Shown here: positions 1 through 8,000 of the stretch, one piece after another | How positions within the stretch are numbered: position 1 is the stretch's first letter | Layout: every line of letters begins with the position of its first letter | NCBI GenBank assembly: GCA_910588865.1 | Contig: CAJUSJ010000087.1 | Coordinates: 1-16,870 of the forward strand | DNA: 16,870 nucleotides | Direction: 5' to 3' | Source: an uncultured Lachnospiraceae bacterium | Lineage (GTDB): Bacteria > Bacillota > Clostridia > Lachnospirales > Lachnospiraceae | Position numbers and translations under genes: made by a program | Notes under the pieces: generated by a model | Told to the model about the DNA's origin: nothing | Seen by the model: the letters and a program-made list of their open reading frames with translations, nothing else | Databases searched by the model: none

Positions 1-1
1 T

Positions 2-127
2 GTAAATCGTATTAATGATTTTATCAAGATGTGTATGGCGCGTGGCTGGCTGGTTAATCAATTGGACATTGAGAATCAGTTGGATGTATACGCGAAGGCA
101 GAAGAAGATATAGTATTTGAGCAATAA
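2..127 (+). CDS. 3' end of an unidentified gene (partial)
   Basis: The frame starting at base 2 is open from the window edge and stops at 125-127, giving 41 residues. The visible tail is mostly helical and charged and contains MARGWLVNQLD and ends EDIVFEQ. I do not recognise the family. The stop codon is followed directly by the next possible gene, whose ribosome site and start lie within 20 bases, so the two may once have been co-transcribed. The base composition is AT-rich like the rest of the first 500 bases and unlike the genes further right. The start lies outside the window. It could also be part of the same decayed locus as the Fic-like remnant that follows. Confidence 0.4.
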   Translation, partial: VNRINDFIKMCMARGWLVNQLDIENQLDVYAKAEEDIVFEQ

Positions 128-142
128 TGGAGAAAAGCGCAT

Positions 143-449
143 ATGGAAATAGAAGGTAGTTATATGGCAAATCATCTTTTATTTGATGAGAGAAGGTATT
201 TTAAAAGTATTTTCTTCTTGGAAGTATGAATCCATGTGTTCTTTTTATGACGGTAACGATTGCGTGGGAAGACTGATTGGTCTGAAATATAATATTGTTC
301 CATTCGTCATAGAGGATAATCTGAAAATGTTCTATTATCGTGAGTTGAAAGAATGTAACAATGAAAAAGGTTATCTGGCGGATATCTGTCTGATGACACC
401 GGATAAATATAAAGCGTATTTGGATTGTTCTAGGATTGAATATTTTTAA
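143..449 (+). pseudogene. Degenerate, frameshifted Fic-family protein (AMP transferase fold) remnant
   Basis: Intact Fic proteins transfer AMP or related groups to target proteins through an HPFxxGNGRxGR loop. An ATG at 143, ten bases after GGAG, opens a frame (MEIEGSYMANHLLF...) that runs into a stop near 229. The frame one base over is open from 153 to 449 and carries the recognisable part: CSFYDGNDCVGRL, then LKYNIVPFVIEDNLKMFYYREL and an end rich in KGYL and DKYKAYLD. This matches the Fic core and C-terminal tail, but the catalytic His-Pro is Cys-Ser and GNGR has become GNDC. Several residues also seem to be missing between VGRLI and LKYN. Joining the frames near the TTTTCTTCTT run at about 207-216 would give one protein. 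Frame break plus lost catalytic residues point to a dead gene. The family call is from motif recall, not a search. Confidence 0.55.
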
Positions 450-460
450 TGAGGTAGTAC

Positions 461-508
461 ATGAGAAAAATAGTATATTTTGATGAAAATTCTGCCACGG
501 ATTATTAA
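461..508 (+). pseudogene. 15-codon gene stub, resembles the start of a DUF6414-like protein
   Basis: An ATG at 461 sits just after GAGGTAG (451-457) and encodes MRKIVYFDENSATDY before a TAA at 506-508. This peptide resembles the conserved N-terminus of DUF6414-type proteins, which usually run to a few hundred residues, so only the first codons would survive. The rest seems to have been removed by a deletion or an old insertion. It follows the Fic remnant by 11 bases and is followed by a terminator-like hairpin. The match rests on recall of a short motif, so the family name is tentative; the truncation is conditional on it. Confidence 0.3.
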
Positions 509-529
509 GGAACGTACTGGTGGCGTGAG

Positions 530-553
530 AGGGGAGGGAAAATCTCCCCTATT
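530..553 (+). terminator. Terminator-like hairpin
   Basis: AGGGGAG (530-536) pairs perfectly with CTCCCCT (544-550) around a 7-base loop, followed by ATTTGATTT. The U-tract is interrupted, so termination may be weak. It sits where the decayed left block ends and before the convergent AraC gene. Confidence 0.5.
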
Positions 554-611
554 TGATTTGTCTCAACAATGTCATGCTATCGGTTAATTTGTTCACCTTT
601 CTGTATCTTCC

Positions 612-1496
612 TTAAGGTGTTTTCTGTTCTCCTTTCCCGCTGTATTCAGAAAAGAAAATCCCATGTCGGCCGCCATCCCCGTCTTTGTCTGAAAATATTT
701 CACGGTAAGTCCCAGGCGCGAGTCCTATGAACTGGCTGAAGTAATTGGTAAAATGGCTCTGGTCTGAGAAGCCTGTCCTTATTGCCGCCTCCACAGGAGG
801 AATCCCCTGGGACAGCAGTTTTTTTGCCTCATTGATGCGGATTGTCTCAAGGTAACGGTACGGCGTGACTCCTTTTTCCCGCGTAAAGGCCCGCAGCAGC
901 GTTGACTTGCTGAGCCCCGCGCGGCGGCAGATCTGGTCTAAATAAATCCGCTCCGTAAAATGTTTTTCCATGTATTCACAGGCTTTTTCAATCTCCTGCC
1001 TGCACTCCGGGATACAGTTTTCAAAAGGCTGCCCGTAGTTCTGGATAAGATAGGAAAGCAGAAACAGCAGGGTTTCCTCCTTCCCCAACTCCCCTGTGCC
1101 TTTCATTACCATGTGGTGCAGCTGGCGCAGATGGCAGGCTGCCTCCTGATCACAGATAAGATTTTTCGAGAACCCCGGAAGCTGACGTTTCCCTGTGACT
1201 TCCTCCGCTAGGTCAATCATGATTTCTTTTGAAATGCTAAGGCCCCGGTAATCAAATGTTCCTCCGTCACACTGCGCGCAGGCGTGGCTGTCGCCTGGAT
1301 TGAAAAGCACAATACTGCCTTCCTCTATGGTATATTCCCTGTCCCTGCAGGAAAGGTCCCGCACACCCTTCTCCACAAACCCTATGACATAATACTCATG
1401 AAAATGGCTGGGAAAGGGCTGTACAATCCCCTTAAAACGGTATGCCTCAAGTCTTAGCGCGTCATCATATACCACGGTCCTTGTCTCTTTCTTCAT
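612..1496 (-). CDS. AraC-family transcriptional regulator
   Basis: This 294-residue protein has the classic AraC layout. An N-terminal cupin-like sensing domain (about residues 10-150, with HFHEYYVIGFVEKG and IEEGSIVLFNPGDSH) is followed by a C-terminal DNA-binding domain with two helix-turn-helices (about 168-268). The first helix pair is around YLDQICRRAGLSKSTLLRAF and the second around AAIRTGFSDQSHFTNYF, ending with the usual FxxxxGLxPGTYR. AAGGAGG at 1505-1511 on the minus strand precedes the ATG by 8 bases. Regulators of this build usually bind a small molecule and control a divergent gene. Here the divergent promoter at 1632-1660 leads to a small broken gene and an AAA-ATPase, so the natural target may be lost or unusual. 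The ligand cannot be told from sequence. The C-terminal tail of about 25 residues after the DNA-binding domain is polar and without a recognised motif. Confidence 0.92.
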   Translation of the reverse strand: MKKETRTVVYDDALRLEAYRFKGIVQPFPSHFHEYYVIGFVEKGVRDLSCRDREYTIEEGSIVLFNPGDSHACAQCDGGTFDYRGLSISKEIMIDLAEEVTGKRQLPGFSKNLICDQEAACHLRQLHHMVMKGTGELGKEETLLFLLSYLIQNYGQPFENCIPECRQEIEKACEYMEKHFTERIYLDQICRRAGLSKSTLLRAFTREKGVTPYRYLETIRINEAKKLLSQGIPPVEAAIRTGFSDQSHFTNYFSQFIGLAPGTYREIFSDKDGDGGRHGIFFSEYSGKGEQKTP

Positions 1497-1631
1497 GTGG
1501 ATTACCTCCTTGTCACAGCCATTTTACCCCTTATTTTATACCGTGTCTTGTAAAATATCTTCATTTTTAAGTCGCGGACATTTTTTGCGCTGCTTTCCAT
1601 TTGAATGAAGGCAGGAATATAGCGAACTTAA

Positions 1632-1660
1632 TTGCCATTCTTTTTGTTCTATGCTATTAT
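1632..1660 (+). promoter_or_regulatory. Extended -10 sigma-A-type promoter, divergent from the AraC gene
   Basis: TTGCCA (1632-1637), a 17-base spacer and TATTAT (1655-1660) with TG one base upstream of the -10 make a strong match to a housekeeping promoter. It points right, towards the small gene at 1793 and the AAA-ATPase/sbcDC block, leaving about 125 bases of leader. It lies about 136 bases from the AraC start, a common arrangement for AraC-controlled promoters. No clear operator repeat was found. Confidence 0.6.
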
Positions 1661-1792
1661 CTGAATATACAGAAAGACGCGAATTGGAAGAAACCCGAAG
1701 AACCTTTTTGCGGCCAAGGAGAATTTATTTGAATTGACCCATGAAAAGATAGGGGAGCGGACAGAATTTACGATAAATGAAAGGAGAACTTT

Positions 1793-2117
1793 ATGAACAT
1801 AAGAATGACGTCTGTTTTACGCCCTTGTCAGACGGTTTCCAACGCTTACAAACCAGAAGCAAGGCAGAAAACCAGAAACAGCGAAGACAATGAATTCTTT
1901 TAAAAGCGGAGCCGACGCTGATTATGTCCACAGACAGTTGGTTCTGGAGGTGTGGGGATTCAATCAGCGGGAAAAAGGCGGTCTCCCGGAGGCTGCTTCC
2001 CACGAGGAGGGAAATCTGTACAGCCTGGAGGATCTGGAAGCCGCCGGTATGGCGGCAAAGGCGGCTGCTATCATGAATTTCCCGGGTCTCTCTGGAACTA
2101 ATGGGAGATTTATTTAG
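1793..2117 (+). pseudogene. Small gene of unknown function split by a +1 frameshift
   Basis: AAGGAG (1781-1786) precedes an ATG at 1793 by 6 bases. The first frame gives 36 residues (MNIRMTSVLRP..., ending DNEFF) and stops at TAA 1901-1903. The frame one base ahead continues without a stop to 2117 (KSGADADYVHRQ..., ending GLSGTNGRFI). Joined, the product would be about 107 residues, polar, with no signal peptide or membrane segment. The shift point reads TTC TTT TAA: the four T's at 1898-1901 allow a tRNA on UUU to slip one base forward onto UUU, with a stop codon in the next position. It may be a pseudogene, a homopolymer sequencing error, or a genuine recoding site. An ATG at 1890 could start the second part alone, but no good ribosome site precedes it. 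I do not recognise the family. Confidence 0.5.
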
Positions 2118-2153
2118 AAGAACAGATCCAGAATAAAAGAAAGGATGTGGCGC

Positions 2154-3905
2154 ATGGCGAGAACAGTAGGGGTGGGTTATCAGGATTTCGCGAGGATCAG
2201 GGAGAGAGCTGTTTTTTATGTGGATAAAACAAATTTTATTAGGGAATGGTGGGAGGGAAAGGATGAAGTGACGCTGATTGCCCGTCCCAGGCGTTTCGGC
2301 AAGACATTGAATCTGAGCATGGTGGAAAAATTCTTTTCTGTTCAGTATGAGGGGCGGGAGGATTTGTTCCAGGGGTTGGCTGTATGGGAATCTGAGGAAT
2401 ACAGGAAGCTTCAGGGAAGTTACCCTGTAATCAGCTTATCTTTTGCCAATGTGAAAGAAAAAAGCTATGCTGCCACGATCAGAAGGATTAATCAGATATT
2501 GACAAATCTGTATTCTGTGTATAGATTTCTTGCGGGTGACGGGGGCTTGGATAACAGGGAACGGCGTTTTTTTGACTCGGTAGATGTAGATATGGATGAA
2601 TCGACAGCGACTATGGCAATTCATCAATTATCTTCTTATCTGTCCCGGTATTATGGAAAAAAGGTGATTATTCTGCTAGATGAATATGACACACCTATGC
2701 AGGAAGCTTATGTGAACGGCCATTGGGATGAGCTGGTCTCATTTACCAGGAGCATGTTCAATTCCTCGTTTAAGACAAATCCTTATCTGGAGCGGGCGAT
2801 TATGACAGGGATCACCAGGGTGACTAAGGAGTCCATATTTTCGGATCTGAATAACTTAAGGGTGGTTACCACAACGTCTGAAAAGTACATGGATTGTTTT
2901 GGCTTTACAGAGGAAGAGGTGTTCGCGGCACTGGATGAATTCGGCTTCAGTGACAGAAAACAGGAGGTAAAACGCTGGTATGACGGCTTTATATTTGGAA
3001 GCTGTACAGATATTTATAATCCCTGGTCAATCATCAATTATTTAAGCACAGGGAAATTGGGATCCTACTGGGCGAATTCCAGTTCTAGCAGGCTGGCGGG
3101 AGAACTGATCCGTGAGGGGAGCAAAGAGATGAAACAGCTTATGGAGGATCTTCTGTCCGACAAAACCATTGTAATGGAAATCGACGAGCAGATCGTTTAT
3201 GACCAATTGAAAACAAAACGAAATGCTGTCTGGAGCCTGCTTCTAGCCAGTGGGTATTTGAAAGCAGTGAACGTGGAATTCACGGAACAGGAAGGACGTA
3301 CTTATTATGAATTGCAATTGACCAATAAAGAAGTGAAAGTCATGTTTGAGGCTATGGTGCGGGACTGGTTTTCAGAGACAGAAGGGACATATAATGATTT
3401 CATTAAGGCAATGCTTTTAGATGATATGGATGCGATGAACGAGTATATGAACAGGGTGACAATGACTGTGTTCAGCTATTTCCACCCAAGTGTGTCCCTG
3501 AAACTTCCAGTGGACGTTTCAGGGGCTGATACAGGGAAGGATTCTTCACAGGAAGAACCGGAACGCTTTTACCATGGATTTGTATTGGGACTGATGGTGG
3601 AATTGTCTAACCGGTATATCCTTACCTCTAACAGGGAAAGCGGATTTGGCCGTTATGATGTTATGCTGGAGCCGCTGGACCCGGAAAAGGATGCCGGAAT
3701 CATTATGGAATTTAAGGTGTTCCAGCCGAGGAAAGAAACGTGTCTGGAGGATACAGTGGAAGCCGCGCTGAAGCAGATTGAAGAGAAAAAATACCGGGCA
3801 GCGCTTATGATGAGAGGGCTCCCGAAAGAGAGAATAAGGATGTACGGGTTCGGGTTTCGGGGAAAACAGGTATTGATTGGGAACCGGGATCAAAGTGACA
3901 TATAG
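2154..3905 (+). CDS. AAA-ATPase_like protein with C-terminal PD-(D/E)XK nuclease-type domain
   Basis: The protein is 583 residues from the ATG at 2154, which sits 8 bases after GAAAGGA; an in-frame ATG at 2145 overlaps that ribosome site and is less likely. The N-terminus (RTVGVGYQDFARI...FYVDKTNFI) and a P-loop-like RPRRFGKT (residues 44-51) mark the AAA-ATPase_like family (the PF09820 group). A Walker B-like stretch IILLDEYD places the acidic residues at 176-179. Near the C-terminus, D502 and E519-x-K521 (MEFKVF) fit a PD-(D/E)XK nuclease core. Proteins of this type are abundant, often in several copies, in gut Clostridia and Bacteroidetes, and their cellular role is poorly defined; nuclease action is inference. 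It ends 18 bases before sbcD on the same strand, so the three genes probably share a transcript, which suggests a link to DNA end processing. Confidence 0.85.
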   Translation: MARTVGVGYQDFARIRERAVFYVDKTNFIREWWEGKDEVTLIARPRRFGKTLNLSMVEKFFSVQYEGREDLFQGLAVWESEEYRKLQGSYPVISLSFANVKEKSYAATIRRINQILTNLYSVYRFLAGDGGLDNRERRFFDSVDVDMDESTATMAIHQLSSYLSRYYGKKVIILLDEYDTPMQEAYVNGHWDELVSFTRSMFNSSFKTNPYLERAIMTGITRVTKESIFSDLNNLRVVTTTSEKYMDCFGFTEEEVFAALDEFGFSDRKQEVKRWYDGFIFGSCTDIYNPWSIINYLSTGKLGSYWANSSSSRLAGELIREGSKEMKQLMEDLLSDKTIVMEIDEQIVYDQLKTKRNAVWSLLLASGYLKAVNVEFTEQEGRTYYELQLTNKEVKVMFEAMVRDWFSETEGTYNDFIKAMLLDDMDAMNEYMNRVTMTVFSYFHPSVSLKLPVDVSGADTGKDSSQEEPERFYHGFVLGLMVELSNRYILTSNRESGFGRYDVMLEPLDPEKDAGIIMEFKVFQPRKETCLEDTVEAALKQIEEKKYRAALMMRGLPKERIRMYGFGFRGKQVLIGNRDQSDI

Positions 3906-3923
3906 ATAAAAAGGAGCATACCA

Positions 3924-5060
3924 ATGAAGTTTATCCATTTATCAGATCTTCACCTGGGAAAGCGTGTCAATGAATTTTCCATGATCGAAGACCAGGCCTA
4001 TATTTTAAAGAAAATATTGGGCATTATCAGAGATGAGGAACCAGACGGTGTTTTGATTGCCGGGGATATCTATGACAAGTCGATCCCTTCGGTGGAGGCT
4101 GTGGGGCTTTTTGATGATTTCCTGAAGTGCCTTGCCGGACAAAAGGTTCCGGTGTTTATCATCAGCGGAAATCATGATTCCCCGGAACGCCTTGCTTTTG
4201 GGGCAGAATTGATCAAGTTAAGCGGTATCCACATCGCTCCGGCTTACAGTGGGAAGGTGGAGCCCATTTCTTTGAAAGACAATTATGGAGCCGTACATAT
4301 CTACATGCTTCCTTTTATCAAGCCGGTTCATGTGCGGAATGTTTTTCCTGAGGAGCCGGTGGAATCTTATACGGATGCGGTCCGGGCGGCGATTTCCCAC
4401 ATGGATATTCAGGAGTCGGAGAGGAATATCCTGGTGACCCACCAGTTTGTCACAGGGGCCCAGCGTTCCGACTCAGAGGATATCTGTGTAGGCGGCGCTG
4501 ACAATGTGGATGTTTCCGTGTTTGACGGTTTTGACTATGTGGCCCTGGGGCATATCCACGGCCCCCAGAGCGTGGGCAGGGAGAGCGCGCGGTACTGCGG
4601 CACGCCTTTAAAGTATTCTTTTTCCGAGGCAAATCATCACAAGTCGGTGACAATTCTGGAATTGGAGGAAAAAGGGAATCTGGTGATCCGCGCGGTGGAG
4701 CTGTCCCCTCTTCGTGACATGAGGGAATTGAAAGGCACCTATGAAGAGCTGACCAACCGGAAAAATTATGAAGGGACCAAGGTGGATGACTATCTTCACA
4801 TCACTCTCACCGACGAGGAGGATATCGTGGATGCCATGGGAAAGCTGCGGGTGGTTTACCCCAATCTGATGAAACTGGATTACGACAACCAGCGGACCAG
4901 GGAGAACCGGGAGCTGACAGGCGGGGAGACGGAGGAGTCCAGGACGCCCCTGGAGCTGATTATGGATTTTTATGAGAAGCAGAACAATCAGCCTATGAAT
5001 GAGAAACAGAGGGCACTGGTGTCAGAACTGATGGAGAAGGTTTGGGAGGAGGCGCTATGA
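3924..5060 (+). CDS. sbcD: Nuclease SbcCD subunit D (Mre11-type exonuclease)
   Basis: SbcD is the manganese-dependent nuclease subunit of the SbcCD (bacterial Mre11-Rad50) complex, which opens hairpins and trims blocked double-strand ends. This 378-residue protein shows the full calcineurin-type phosphoesterase signature in order: D8-x-H10 in SDLHLG, D48 in AGDIYD, N83-H84-D85 in SGNHD, H173 in VTHQF, and H210-x-H212 in LGHIHG. The C-terminal part (about 280-378) is the capping and SbcC-binding region. AAGGAG at 3911-3916 is 7 bases before the ATG. The gene overlaps sbcC by four bases (ATGA), the arrangement expected of translationally coupled partners. Length is close to the family norm and no catalytic residue is missing. 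Confidence 0.97.
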   Translation: MKFIHLSDLHLGKRVNEFSMIEDQAYILKKILGIIRDEEPDGVLIAGDIYDKSIPSVEAVGLFDDFLKCLAGQKVPVFIISGNHDSPERLAFGAELIKLSGIHIAPAYSGKVEPISLKDNYGAVHIYMLPFIKPVHVRNVFPEEPVESYTDAVRAAISHMDIQESERNILVTHQFVTGAQRSDSEDICVGGADNVDVSVFDGFDYVALGHIHGPQSVGRESARYCGTPLKYSFSEANHHKSVTILELEEKGNLVIRAVELSPLRDMRELKGTYEELTNRKNYEGTKVDDYLHITLTDEEDIVDAMGKLRVVYPNLMKLDYDNQRTRENRELTGGETEESRTPLELIMDFYEKQNNQPMNEKQRALVSELMEKVWEEAL

Positions 5061-8000
5061 GACCGTTAAAACTTGTGATTTCGGCATTTGGCCCTTATGC
5101 GGGGCGGACGGAGCTGGATCTTGAAAAGCTGGGAAAAAGCGGGCTGTATCTGATCACCGGGGACACCGGGGCGGGGAAGACCACCATTTTTGACGCCATT
5201 ACCTTTGCGCTGTACGGGGAGGCCAGCGGTGATAACAGGGCAGTATCTATGCTCCGGTCAAATTACGCCCAGCCAGGTATCCCTACGGAGGTGGAGCTGA
5301 CATTTTCCCATGGGGGCAAGGAATATAAGATAAAGAGGAATCCTAGATATATGCGTCCGGCAAAACGGGGCGGAGGGATGACGGAGGTTGGAGCTGGCGT
5401 GGAATTGATCTGTCCTGACCGGCCTCCGCTGACAAAGATCAAGGAAGCGGACGGGGCTGTGGTGGAGATTCTTGGCATTGACCGGAATCAGTTTTCCCAG
5501 ATCGTTATGCTGGCCCAGGGAGATTTCCGGAAGCTCCTTCTGGCGGAAACCAGGGAGCGGCAGGATATTTTCCGGAAGGTGTTCCAGACACAGTATTATC
5601 AAACCTTTCAGAAAAAGCTGAAGGAGCAGGCAGCCAGGGCTTCCGGGGAATGTGAGGATGCGAAAAAGAGCGTCCGCCAGTATGTCCAGGCCATTGACTG
5701 TGATGAGGAAAACCCGTATTTTCCCCAGGTTGAGAAGGCCAGAGAAGGCGATCTCCCCATAAGGGACACCATGGAGCTGCTGGAAGAGCTGGTCAGGCAG
5801 GATACTCAGGAGGAGGAAGCCCTGGGCGGGGAGCTGAGGCTTCTGGAGGAGAAGCTGGCAGAGGTGAACGCCCGGATCGTAAAAGCGGAAGAGCAGGAGA
5901 AGGACAGGAAGAATCTGGAGCAGATCCGGCAGGATGAACAGGCCAACAACGGGCTGCTGAAGGAGCGGGAAGAGGCATTTCACAGGGAAGAGAAGAAAAA
6001 AGGCAGGCAGGAGGAGATCAAAAAAGAGTCCGCTTTGATAGAACAGGAGCTGCCGGAGTATGACAGGCACAGCCAGTTGGCGGAGGATATAGGAAAATTG
6101 GCCGGGGAGCTGGAAATCAGTGAAAAGAAGGCCGGGGAAGACCAAAAGGTGGCAGAGGAGCTGAGGCAGCGGCTGGAAGGGCTGAAAGAAGAACAGGCCG
6201 GTCTGTCCGGCGCGGGAGAACAGAAAGAAAGGCTGAGCCGCCAAAAAGAGAAGGCCCAGGAGCGGCAGAAAATTTGTCAGGATCTGGAAGAGGCCAGGAG
6301 GCAGCGGCGGGAAGCGGAGATTCGCCTGGAGAAAGCCTGTGAGGATCTGCGGATTCAGGAGGATCAAAAGGAGAGACGGGAGGAGTTGAAGGGGCAAAGT
6401 ACGCTCCTGGAACAGGACCTGCCGGAGTATGACAGGCTGGAGGAATTTGAAAAAGATACCAGAATTCTGGAAGGACAGCTGGAGACGCTTCAAAAAGAAG
6501 GAGAGACAAAAAGCAGGGAATTGATAGAAATCCTCCAGCGCCTGGAGGACTGCCGGAAAGAACAGACCGCCTTGTCCCATGCGGGAGAGGAGAAGGAAAG
6601 AGTGGTCCGTCTGAGGGAGCGGGCCGAGAAGTATGAAGAGAGCTGCGAAAGCCTGGAAAGAGTCCGGGAACAGGAGCGTGAGGCGGCGGGTCTGGAGCAG
6701 GCCAAAAAGGCATTTGAGGCAGAGGAGCAAAATACGGCAAGGAGGGAGGAGATTGGGAAGATTCTTGCCCGTTTGGAACAGGAGCTTCCAAAATACGACC
6801 GGTTAGATAATATAAGAAATGAACTGGCCCGGCTGGAAAAAAGCCTTAAGAGTAATGAGGATCAGGCAGCGGAGAAAAGCCGGATCAGCGAGGAACTGAA
6901 GAAAGATTTGGAGGGGATGAGAGAAAGGCAGGCTGCCCTGGCCGGTGCCGGGGAGAGAAGGGAAAGTCTGCTTGGACAGAGGACCCAGGAAGAAGGTCGT
7001 CTCCGGGACTTAGAGAAGCTGAGGGAAGACACGGGGGTCTATGAGGCTTTCCAGGCGGAGCTGAAAACAAGCCAGGATTTGTACCAGAAAGCCCAGGAAC
7101 GGGCGGAGGCGTTGGAGAAGATCTATTCCAGGCTGAACCGGGCGTTTTTAGATGGACAGGCGGGGATATTGGCCAGAGGGCTTAAAGAGGGCCAGGCCTG
7201 CCCGGTGTGCGGTTCCACGCATCATGAGCAGCTGGCCCAGGTTCCGGAGGAGGTGCCTGGGGAGGAAGAGCTGGAGAAGGCCAGGAGAGATTATGACGGG
7301 GCAGCCGAAGACGCGAAAAAGGCCAGCACAGAGGCGGGGAAGATAGGCGGAAAGGCTTCTGAGCAGCAGGAACGGTTAATGGAGCAGCTGGAGACCCTGC
7401 TGGGGCATAAGGATATTTCCAGAGCCGCCGGGCAGGCGGAGGAGCAGATCTCTGTCTCAAAGAAGAAGCTGGAGGAATTAGAGGAGTGGATCCGGAGGGA
7501 AGAGGAGCGGATAGAGGAAAAAAGCGTTCTGGATCAAAGGATCGGGGAGAAAGAGAAACAGGCAGAGGCATTGGAACCGGAGATCGGGAAATTAAGGGAT
7601 GAGATTGCCGGAGAACAGGCCCGGAAAAGGACTTTGTCAGACCAGGCGGAGGCTGACGTCGGGGAATTGTACTGCGGGAGCAAGAAAGAAGCCGAGAGAA
7701 GGCAGAAGGACCTGGAGGAGGAACTTGAACATTTAAAGGAGCGGTATGATAAGGCACAAAAGGCTTATGAGGAATGGAACCGTCAGAAGACAGAACTGGA
7801 AAACCAGATTCAATTTTATAAGGAACACCAGCTGGCAGGAACAGAGTATTTTGAGAAGACGAAAGAGCTTCTGCCAGAATTAAAAAGAGAAATCAGCCAG
7901 CTGAAAAGGCGGCAGACTGAAGAGGAGGAAAAGATCAGGCGGAAAAAAGAGCTGGATCAGCTGATACCGGCGGAGGAACAGAGAGCCGAAAAAGTGAATG

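Noticed and set aside
594..619. CACCTT/AAGGTG hairpin at the end of the AraC gene
   Set aside because: Only six pairs with a 14-base loop and no T-run in the AraC direction. It is too weak to call a terminator.
5258..6730. 490-residue open frame on the minus strand opposite sbcC
   Set aside because: It is Leu/Phe/Pro-rich low-complexity sequence, the mirror of Glu/Lys/Leu codons in the sbcC coil. There is no domain and no ribosome site.
6117..7757. Further Pro/Ser-rich minus-strand open frames opposite sbcC
   Set aside because: These are composition shadows of the GC-rich coiled-coil codons. The plus strand encodes a clear SbcC throughout.
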